From Streptomyces erythrochromogenes (GTDB lineage Bacteria > Actinomycetota > Actinomycetes > Streptomycetales > Streptomycetaceae), in the NCBI RefSeq assembly GCF_036170895.1, contig NZ_CP108036.1, positions 5,511,501 to 5,575,500 of the forward strand: 64,000 nucleotides of DNA, read 5' to 3'. Of the stretch, positions 58,042 through 64,000 are shown piece by piece (within the stretch, counting starts at the first letter, position 1; each line of letters opens with the position of its first letter). The notes beneath the pieces were generated by a model. That model saw nothing but the letters and a program-made list of their open reading frames with translations, was not told the DNA's origin and made no database searches. The translations under genes were made by a program, and so were the position numbers.

Positions 58042-60123
58042 ATGCACACCCCGGGAGCAACCGCCGCCACCGCCACGCACTGCCCCTACTGCGCGCTGCA
58101 GTGCGGGATGAACCTGCGCCCCGAGCCGGGCGGCGCGGGCGTGGCGGTGGAGGAGCGCGCCGACTTCCCGGTCAACCGGGGCGCGCTGTGCGGGAAGGGC
58201 CGCACCGCTCCCGCCGTGCTCTCCTCCCGGGTGCGCCTGACCGAGCCGCTCGTCCGCACCCACGCAGGGCGGCTCGAACCCGCCACCTGGGAGGAGGCCC
58301 TCGACACCGTCGCAGCAGGCCTCGCCCGCACGGCCCGCGCGCACGGACCGGACGCCGTCGGCGTCTTCGGCGGCGGCGGCCTCACCAACGAGAAGGCGTA
58401 CGCGCTCGGCAAGTTCGCCCGCGTCGCCCTGCGCACCTCGCAGATCGACTACAACGGCCGCTTCTGCATGTCCTCGGCCGCCGCCGCCCACCAGAAGGCC
58501 TTCGGGCTCGACCGCGGCCTGCCCTTCCCGCTGGAGGACATCCCCCGCACCGGCTGCGTGATCCTCGTCGGCTCGAACCTGGCCGAGACCATGCCGCCCG
58601 CCCTGCGCTACCTCACCGAGCTCAAGGCCAACGGCGGCACCCTCATCGTCATCGACCCGCGCCGCACGCGCACCGCCGAACAGGCCGACCTGCACCTGGC
58701 CCCGCGCCCCGGCACCGACCTCGCCCTCGCCCTCGGCCTCCTGCACCTCCTGGTCGCCGACGGCCGCACCGACGAGGAGTTCATCGCCGCCCGCACCACC
58801 GGCTGGGAAGCGGCCCGGGCCGCCGCCATGGCCCACTGGCCCGAGCTGGTGGAACGGATCACCGGCGTCCCCGTCCCCGCCCTGCGCGAGGCGGTCGGCC
58901 TCTTCTGCGCCCCGGACTCCGCGATGGTGCTGACCGCACGCGGCCCGGAGCAGCAGTCCAAGGGCACCGACACCGTCGGCGCCTGGATCAACCTGTGCCT
59001 GGCCACCGGCCGGGCCGGCCGCCCCCTCTCCGGCTACGGCTGCCTCACCGGCCAGGGCAACGGCCAGGGCGGCCGCGAGCACGGGCAGAAGGCCGACCAG
59101 CTCCCCGGCTACCGCAAGCTCACCGATCCGGCCGCGCGGGCCCACGTCGCCGGGGTCTGGGGCGTCGACCCCGACAGCCTCCCCGGACCCGGCCGCAGCG
59201 CCTACGAACTCCTCGACGCCCTCGGCACCGACGTGAAGTCCCTCCTCCTGATGGGCTCCAACCCGGTGGTCTCGGCGCCGCGCGCCGCACACATCGAGGA
59301 CCGGATCCGCTCACTGGACTTCCTCGCCGTGGCCGACGTCGTCCTCTCCGAGACGGCCGCCCTCGCCGACGTCGTCCTCCCCGTCACCCAGTGGGCGGAG
59401 GAGACCGGCACCACCACCAACCTGGAGGGCCGCGTCCTGCTGCGCCGCCGCGCCCTCACCCCGCCCCCGGGCGTCCGCAGCGACCTGGAGGTCCTGCACG
59501 GGCTCGCCGCCCGCCTCGGCGTCGAGAAGGGCTTCCCCACCGACCCCGAGGAGGTCTTCGACGAACTGCGCCGCGCCTCGGCCGGCGGCCCGGCGGACTA
59601 CTCGGGCATCAGCTACGACCGCATCCAGGCCGAACAGGGCGTCTTCTGGCCCTGCCCCGAGGGCTCGCCCGGCACCGAGCGCCTCTTCCTGGACCGCTTC
59701 GCCACCGAGGACGGCCGGGCCCGCTTCGTCCCCGTCACCCACCGCGACGCCGCCGAGGTCCCCGACGCCGACTACCCGCTCCTGCTCACCACCGGCCGCG
59801 TGGTCGCCCAGTACCAGTCCGGCGCCCAGACCCGCCGGGTGGACGAGCTCAACGAGGCAGCCCCCGGCCCCTTCGTGGAACTCCACCCCCGCCTCGCCGC
59901 CCGACTCGGCGCGGTCGACGGCAGCCCCCTGGCGGTCACGTCCCGCCGCGGCCGCGCGGTGGCCCCGGCGCGCATCACGGACGCCATCCGCGCGGACACG
60001 GTCTTCATGCCCTTCCACTGGCCGGGCGAGGGCCGCGCCAACACCCTGACCAACCCGGCCCTCGACCCCACCTCCCGCATGCCGGAGTTCAAGGTCTGCG
60101 CGGTCCGTGTCGAGCCGGCCTAG
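58042..60123 (+). CDS. nasA: Assimilatory nitrate reductase, molybdopterin subunit
   Basis: 693-residue molybdopterin oxidoreductase. N-terminal [4Fe-4S] ligands Cys14, Cys17, Cys21 and Cys50 (CPYCALQC ... CGKG), the Mo-ligand Cys in YNGRFCMSS (about 142), VGSNLAETMPPAL, GQGNGQGGREHGQKADQLPGYRKL and C-terminal TTGRVVAQYQSG. It lacks the C-terminal [2Fe-2S] domain of longer NasA proteins, so it needs a separate electron donor, perhaps the FAD oxidoreductase at 43432. Its stop shares a CTAG with the convergent gene. Confidence 0.9.
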   Translation: MHTPGATAATATHCPYCALQCGMNLRPEPGGAGVAVEERADFPVNRGALCGKGRTAPAVLSSRVRLTEPLVRTHAGRLEPATWEEALDTVAAGLARTARAHGPDAVGVFGGGGLTNEKAYALGKFARVALRTSQIDYNGRFCMSSAAAAHQKAFGLDRGLPFPLEDIPRTGCVILVGSNLAETMPPALRYLTELKANGGTLIVIDPRRTRTAEQADLHLAPRPGTDLALALGLLHLLVADGRTDEEFIAARTTGWEAARAAAMAHWPELVERITGVPVPALREAVGLFCAPDSAMVLTARGPEQQSKGTDTVGAWINLCLATGRAGRPLSGYGCLTGQGNGQGGREHGQKADQLPGYRKLTDPAARAHVAGVWGVDPDSLPGPGRSAYELLDALGTDVKSLLLMGSNPVVSAPRAAHIEDRIRSLDFLAVADVVLSETAALADVVLPVTQWAEETGTTTNLEGRVLLRRRALTPPPGVRSDLEVLHGLAARLGVEKGFPTDPEEVFDELRRASAGGPADYSGISYDRIQAEQGVFWPCPEGSPGTERLFLDRFATEDGRARFVPVTHRDAAEVPDADYPLLLTTGRVVAQYQSGAQTRRVDELNEAAPGPFVELHPRLAARLGAVDGSPLAVTSRRGRAVAPARITDAIRADTVFMPFHWPGEGRANTLTNPALDPTSRMPEFKVCAVRVEPA

Positions 60124-61100
60124 AAGACGTCCTCGAAGGTCGGGCGCAGGGCCTCCACCAGACGGGCCAGGAAGACCTCCTCCCCGGGGGCGGCCAGCTG
60201 CGGGTACTCCGCCTCGAAGTGCTCCCACTCGGCGCCCACGCAGCCCTCGGGGGCGATGTGCACGATGTCCAGCAGCTCCACGTCCCGGTTCGGCTGCGGG
60301 GCCTCGCCCGCCTGCCGGAACACCTCCTGGAGCAGCGCGTTCGGCAGCCGGTGCCGTTCTGCCAGCAGGACCGCGTCGTACAGGTCCTTGCCCTGCGGGT
60401 GCCGGTCGCTGATGAGCCACAGCACCTTCCAGGCCAGTGACAGGGCCGGCGTCGCCGCGAGGACCACCGCCCCGCAGGCGAGTTCGGCCGGCTCCGGTGC
60501 CACCGGCAGACGCTCGTTGAAGACGAAGTCCAGCTGGACCTGCCCGTCCGGCAGACCGGGCACGGACCACGGCAGCACCATGCGCCGCCCCGGCACCCGG
60601 TCGTAGGTCCAGATGTCCTCCGACACCGCCCCCGAGGCCTTGATCCCGGCCCGTCCGTCGGCCGCCGCCGCGATGCCGTCCAGCATCCGGCCGGTCCGGC
60701 CGTCCTCCATCCGCCAGGTCTCGGGAACGACCACGAAGTCCAGGTCGCCGGGCTCCCTGGCCTCCTCCCCGAACCGGTCGGCGAGCAGCACGCTGCCCCG
60801 CAGCACCAGCGAGCCCGCCCACTCGGACTCCGAGACCGCCAGCAGGACCGCGTCCATCGCCGCCCGCCGCGCCCGCACCCAGGCGGCGGTCCGCTCCGGG
60901 TCGTCGAAGACCGGGTCGCCGGCCCGGTAGCCCTGGAAGTTGTGCCGCAGCGACGGGTCGAAGACCGCCCGCTGCCGTACGTCGTCCCCGACGACCGGAC
61001 GCAGCGTCCGCGGCAGGTGCCGGGCCGCCCGCGTCTCCTCGTCCAGGGGCTCGCTCGGCAGGTGCGTGCTGCTGATGCCGAACTCCCGCCACGAGCTCAT
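60120..61100 (-). CDS. AbiEii-type nucleotidyltransferase
   Basis: 326 residues of the AbiEii/AbiGii nucleotidyltransferase family. Active-site layout LRGSVLLADRFGEEAREPGDLDFVVV (GS and DxD, about residues 95-120) and the distal KVLWLISDRHPQGKDLYDAVLLAE. Family members include type IV toxin-antitoxin toxins that modify tRNA, but also house-keeping relatives. ATG 61100 follows GGAGGG and overlaps the TGA (ATGA) of the broken upstream gene. No classical AbiEi antitoxin is encoded nearby. Confidence 0.75.
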   Translation of the reverse strand: MSSWREFGISSTHLPSEPLDEETRAARHLPRTLRPVVGDDVRQRAVFDPSLRHNFQGYRAGDPVFDDPERTAAWVRARRAAMDAVLLAVSESEWAGSLVLRGSVLLADRFGEEAREPGDLDFVVVPETWRMEDGRTGRMLDGIAAAADGRAGIKASGAVSEDIWTYDRVPGRRMVLPWSVPGLPDGQVQLDFVFNERLPVAPEPAELACGAVVLAATPALSLAWKVLWLISDRHPQGKDLYDAVLLAERHRLPNALLQEVFRQAGEAPQPNRDVELLDIVHIAPEGCVGAEWEHFEAEYPQLAAPGEEVFLARLVEALRPTFEDVF

Positions 61101-61382
61101 CGGGCGCCCTCCCCGAAGGTCTTCTCCCACAGCGCCGGCATCCGGTCCTCCTGCCGGCGACCGGAACGGTCGACGCCGGCGTAGCCCGTCCAGCCCGTCC
61201 AGCCCGTCCAGCCGGTCCCCCTCGAACCGCTCGAACGCGTCCGCGGTCTCGGCGGTGACCCGCTCCGCCGCCTCCGCCGCCTCCGCCACGGCACCCATCC
61301 CGGCCGTGGAGGTGCGCGGCAGCTCGTGCTCGCGTGCCCGCCGGAGGCTGCCGACCGCGTTTCGCGCGTTCGTCACGCTCAT
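61097..61382 (-). pseudogene. Small coupled gene split by a frameshift
   Basis: The start ATG 61382 overlaps the upstream stop (ATGA). The first ~60 codons (MSVTNARNAVGSLRRAREHE...FERFEGD) have normal GC3. At 61184-61219 a nine-base repeat (GCCCGTCCA) interrupts. After it the original frame turns Arg/Pro-rich with low GC3, while the +1 frame has high GC3, reads YAGVDRSGRRQEDRMPALWEKTFGEGAR and stops at 61099-61097, again in an ATGA overlap with the next gene. So a single ~95-residue gene appears shifted by one base. Function unknown. Confidence 0.6.
61184..61210. repeat. 9-bp tandem repeat, three copies
   Basis: GCCCGTCCA three times, then a degenerate fourth unit (61211-61219). It coincides with the frame change in the small gene at 61097-61382. 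Confidence 0.85.
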
Positions 61383-61966
61383 GCCGTCGCCTCCTGCCCG
61401 ATCCAGCCGTCGTCCACCGACAGGTCACTGTCGTACAGCACGAACTCCCGCTCTCCCGTGCCCATTTCGTACCCGGCCGAGCCGAGCGCCTCGACCAGCG
61501 CGTCGAAGGCCGCACCCGCACCGGCCGCCCCCTCCGCGCCGCGCCACCGCTGCGTCACGAACCGCGTGTGCCAGCCCCCGCCCCCTACCCGGCGCGCGTT
61601 CCACGACAGGTGCGCCCCGTGCGGGGCCACCAGGGCCTCCAGCGCCGGGCGGTCGAAGTCCGCGGGCAGCAGCACCTTGAGGTGGTGCTCGAAGTAGCCG
61701 CCGCCCGGCCCCGGGAGGTCCGTGGTCCAGGGGACCGTCTCCACCTTGACCCGCACCGGATCGAAGCCGTCCGCCCGCAGCTGCGGCACCAGCCGCTCGT
61801 GGCCCGTGCGGTCCCGCAGGGTCAGCATCGGCTGCGACACCATCCGTCCCCGCGCCAGCTGGATGTGGGTCACCTTCAACTCCCGCGCAGCGGCCCAGGC
61901 ATCGAGCCGCGCCAGCTCCGCCGCGTCCGCGCAGCGCACCGTCACGTGGGTTTCGTACTCATGCAT
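61379..61966 (-). CDS. Conserved hypothetical, first gene of the nucleotidyltransferase module
   Basis: 195 residues, family not named. Two similar alpha/beta halves: HEYETHVTVRCADAAELARL with KVTHIQLARGRMVSQPMLTL, and YFEHHLKVLLPADFDRPALEAL with HLSWNARRV, HTRFVTQRW and the conserved end REFVLYDSDLSVDDGWI. The repeated ExH/THx pattern suggests a ligand-binding or phosphoesterase-like fold, but this is speculation. ATG 61966 is used (GATGAT seven bases upstream); in-frame ATGs further upstream exist. Coupled by ATGA to the next gene. Confidence 0.65.
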   Translation of the reverse strand: MHEYETHVTVRCADAAELARLDAWAAARELKVTHIQLARGRMVSQPMLTLRDRTGHERLVPQLRADGFDPVRVKVETVPWTTDLPGPGGGYFEHHLKVLLPADFDRPALEALVAPHGAHLSWNARRVGGGGWHTRFVTQRWRGAEGAAGAGAAFDALVEALGSAGYEMGTGEREFVLYDSDLSVDDGWIGQEATA

Positions 61967-62138
61967 GGAGCCGATCATCTCGGACATGTGTCCGATCCGC
62001 ATCGGGGTTCCCGGCAGGGGGTAACCATCGGTCACGCGCCGGACTCAGAAAGTGCTCGCACGCCCCTCGTGGCAGCGATGTGTCTTACCCCACACTGAAT
62101 GCGGTGCCCCCGTCCTCGGAGCCCTGGAGGTCGCCCCC

Positions 62139-63191
62139 GTGCAGACCCGGACCCTGACCGTGAACGCGAGCGAGTCCTCGGAGGCCAAAGCCGTGGACGA
62201 AGAGCCCGAGGTACTGGAGCTGATCGAGCCGGTTCCTGTACAGCGCAGGCGGGACAGCGACGGGAGCGGGAGCGGAGCGGGACCCTCCGCCGACCTGTTC
62301 CGGCAGTACCTGCGCGAGATAGGCAGGATCCCGCTGCTCACCGCCGCCGAGGAGGTGGACCTGGCGCGGCGCGTCGAAGCCGGGCTGTTCGCCGAGGAGA
62401 AGCTCGGCACCACCCCCGACCTCGACTCCCAGCTCGCCGTCGACCTCGACCGGCTGGTCGTCATGGGGCGCATGGCCAAACGCCGCCTCATCGAGTCGAA
62501 CCTGCGGCTGGTCGTCTCCGTCGCGAAGCGGTACGTCGGCCGCGGGCTCACCATGCTCGACCTGGTCCAGGAGGGGAACCTCGGGCTGATCCGGGCCGTC
62601 GAGAAGTTCGACTACGCCCGCGGGTACAAGTTCTCCACCTACGCCACCTGGTGGATCCGGCAGGCGATGTCCCGGGCCCTCGCCGACCAGGCCCGGACCA
62701 TCCGGGTGCCCGTCCACGTCGTCGAGCTGATCAACCGCGTCGTCCGCGTACAGCGCCGGATGCTCCAGGAACGCGGCTACGAGCCCACCGCCGAAGAGGT
62801 CGCCGTCCACCTGGAGCTGACCCCCGAGCGGGTCCTGGAAGTGCTGCGGCTCGCCCAGGAGCCGGTCTCCCTGCACGCCCCCGTCGGCGAGGAGGACGAC
62901 GTCGCGCTCGGCGACCTCATCGAGGACGGGGACGCCGCCTCCCCCGTGGAGTCGGCCGCCTTCTTCCTGCTGCGCGAGCACCTGGAAGCGGTCCTGTCGA
63001 CCCTCGGCGAACGCGAGCGCAAGGTCGTGCAGTTGCGCTACGGGCTCGCCGACGGACGGCCGCGCACCCTGGAGGAGATCGGCCGGATCTTCGGCGTGAC
63101 GCGCGAGCGGATCCGCCAGATCGAGTCCAAGACCCTCAACAAGCTGCGCGACCACGCCTTCGCCGACCAGCTGCGCGGCTACCTCGACTGA
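62139..63191 (+). CDS. hrdA: Principal-like RNA polymerase sigma factor (HrdA)
   Basis: 350-residue group 2 sigma-70 factor. Region 1.2 [31 protein letters not shown], region 2 [55 protein letters not shown], region 3, and region 4.2 [29 protein letters not shown]. No long region 1.1, so it is not HrdB. The symbol rests on position near dnaG, as in S. coelicolor. GTG 62139 has GGAGG eight bases upstream. Confidence 0.85.
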   Translation: MQTRTLTVNASESSEAKAVDEEPEVLELIEPVPVQRRRDSDGSGSGAGPSADLFRQYLREIGRIPLLTAAEEVDLARRVEAGLFAEEKLGTTPDLDSQLAVDLDRLVVMGRMAKRRLIESNLRLVVSVAKRYVGRGLTMLDLVQEGNLGLIRAVEKFDYARGYKFSTYATWWIRQAMSRALADQARTIRVPVHVVELINRVVRVQRRMLQERGYEPTAEEVAVHLELTPERVLEVLRLAQEPVSLHAPVGEEDDVALGDLIEDGDAASPVESAAFFLLREHLEAVLSTLGERERKVVQLRYGLADGRPRTLEEIGRIFGVTRERIRQIESKTLNKLRDHAFADQLRGYLD

Positions 63192-63272
63192 AGCGGGCAC
63201 GGCACCACGGCACCCGGCCGGAACGGGAAAGGGCGCCCCGGAGGACGCCCCCACCCGCTCGCGCCGCCGCGG

Positions 63273-64000
63273 TCAGTCGACCTCGGCGACCGCCTGGGCG
63301 AACTGCGCCGCGTACAGGCGGGCGTAGGCGCCGCCCGACGCCAGCAGCTCCTCGTGCGTGCCCTGTTCCACGATCGAGCCGCTCTCCATCACCAGGATCA
63401 GGTCGGCGTCGCGGATCGTGGAGAGCCGGTGCGCGATCACGAAGGACGTACGGCCGTGCGCGAGCCGCGCCATCGCCTTCTGGATCAGCACCTCCGTGCG
63501 GGTGTCCACCGAGCTCGTCGCCTCGTCGAGGACCAGGATCACCGGGTCCGACAGGAACGCCCGGGCGATGGTGATCAGCTGCTTCTCGCCCGCGCTGACG
63601 CCCGCGCCCTCGTCGTCCAGCACGGTGTCGTAGCCGTCCGGCAGCGTCCGGACGAACCGGTCCGCGTGCGCCGCCCGCGCAGCCTCCTCGATCTCGGCGC
63701 GCGTGACCTCGCGCGAAGCGCCGTACGCGATGTTCTCCGCGATGGTGCCGCCGAACAACCAGGTGTCCTGGAGCACCATGCCGATGCCGCCGCGCAGCTC
63801 CTCGCGGGTCATCTTGGCGATGTCCACCCCGTCCAGGGCGATCTCCCCGCCCGTGACCTCGTAGAACCGCATCAGCAGGTTCACCAGGGTCGTCTTGCCG
63901 GCGCCCGTCGGGCCGACGATCGCGACCGTGTGGCCCGGGTCCACCGAGAGCGAGAGGTTCTCGATCAGCGGGCGGTCCGGCTCGTAGCGGAAGGCCACCT
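63273..64000 (-). CDS. ABC exporter, C-terminal nucleotide-binding part (cut by window end)
   Basis: Only the last ~241 codons are inside the window. Walker [12 protein letters not shown]-loop MVLQDTWLF, signature VSAGEKQLI (VSAGE in place of LSGGQ), Walker [13 protein letters not shown] and switch His IAHRLSTI. The pattern is that of type I ABC exporters fused to a membrane domain, which would lie beyond base 64000. Such genes usually come as heterodimer pairs in Streptomyces. Confidence 0.88.
   Translation of the reverse strand, partial: VAFRYEPDRPLIENLSLSVDPGHTVAIVGPTGAGKTTLVNLLMRFYEVTGGEIALDGVDIAKMTREELRGGIGMVLQDTWLFGGTIAENIAYGASREVTRAEIEEAARAAHADRFVRTLPDGYDTVLDDEGAGVSAGEKQLITIARAFLSDPVILVLDEATSSVDTRTEVLIQKAMARLAHGRTSFVIAHRLSTIRDADLILVMESGSIVEQGTHEELLASGGAYARLYAAQFAQAVAEVD

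Overview
The window is a stretch of high-GC actinobacterial chromosome, almost certainly Streptomyces. The reasons are a very strong third-position GC bias, many GTG starts, four-base ATGA/GTGA gene overlaps, frequent -10/short-gap/ATG starts that look leaderless, and a gene order that matches the conserved core of Streptomyces chromosomes (phoH-ybeY-CNNM-cdd-era, leuA, recO-uppS, zur-znu, glyS, dusB, ppdK, nirBD, dnaG, hrdA). No prophage, integrase, transposase, CRISPR array, tRNA or rRNA gene was seen.

Layout. 1-3.7 kb (+): coupled ribosome/RNA genes phoH, ybeY, a CNNM/CBS membrane protein, a YjbR protein and a cytidine-deaminase-like protein without zinc ligands. 3.9-6.3 kb: an MFS exporter divergent from a GlxA/AraC regulator. 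6.4-9.6 kb (+): an exported WxL-like protein and a DUF916-type membrane protein whose reading frame has no stop and runs in frame into era. 9.7-12.7 kb (-): methyltransferase, GNAT, emfourin-type inhibitor and its M4 protease. 12.9-14.9 kb: leuA with a leucine-codon leader peptide. 14.9-20.1 kb: SDR, zinc-ribbon/TerB protein, nucleobase permease, secreted phospholipase-D-like protein. 20.1-25.5 kb: recO, uppS, YcxB-like protein, then zur and znuABC with two Zur-like boxes over the znuA promoter. 25.7-33.3 kb: glyS, a VC0807-type membrane protein, TetR/aldo-keto reductase, DoxX/MarR, a DHA2 efflux pump and dusB. 33.7-37.8 kb: ppdK and a winged-helix regulator.

37.9-46.6 kb: PhoX, truncated haemoglobin, VOC protein, then the nitrite reductase operon (nirD, nirB, FAD oxidoreductase) behind a GlnR-type half-site array, and a divergent ferric-reductase-like flavoprotein. 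46.7-49.4 kb: TSUP exporter, class F sortase and its probable surface substrate, and a decayed region. 49.6-64 kb: GGCT-like protein, dnaG, ferredoxin reductase, dgt, sirohydrochlorin chelatase (sirohaem for NirB), SanA-like protein, SDR, nasA-type nitrate reductase (also behind GlnR-like half sites), a three-gene translationally coupled module with an AbiEii-type nucleotidyltransferase and a frameshifted middle gene, hrdA, and an ABC exporter cut by the window end.

The strongest coherent theme is nitrate/nitrite assimilation (nasA, nirBD, FAD oxidoreductase, sirohydrochlorin chelatase). The most unusual signals are the open frame joining a surface protein to Era, GC-rich dispersed repeats that have become part of two proteins, and the frameshifted nucleotidyltransferase module.
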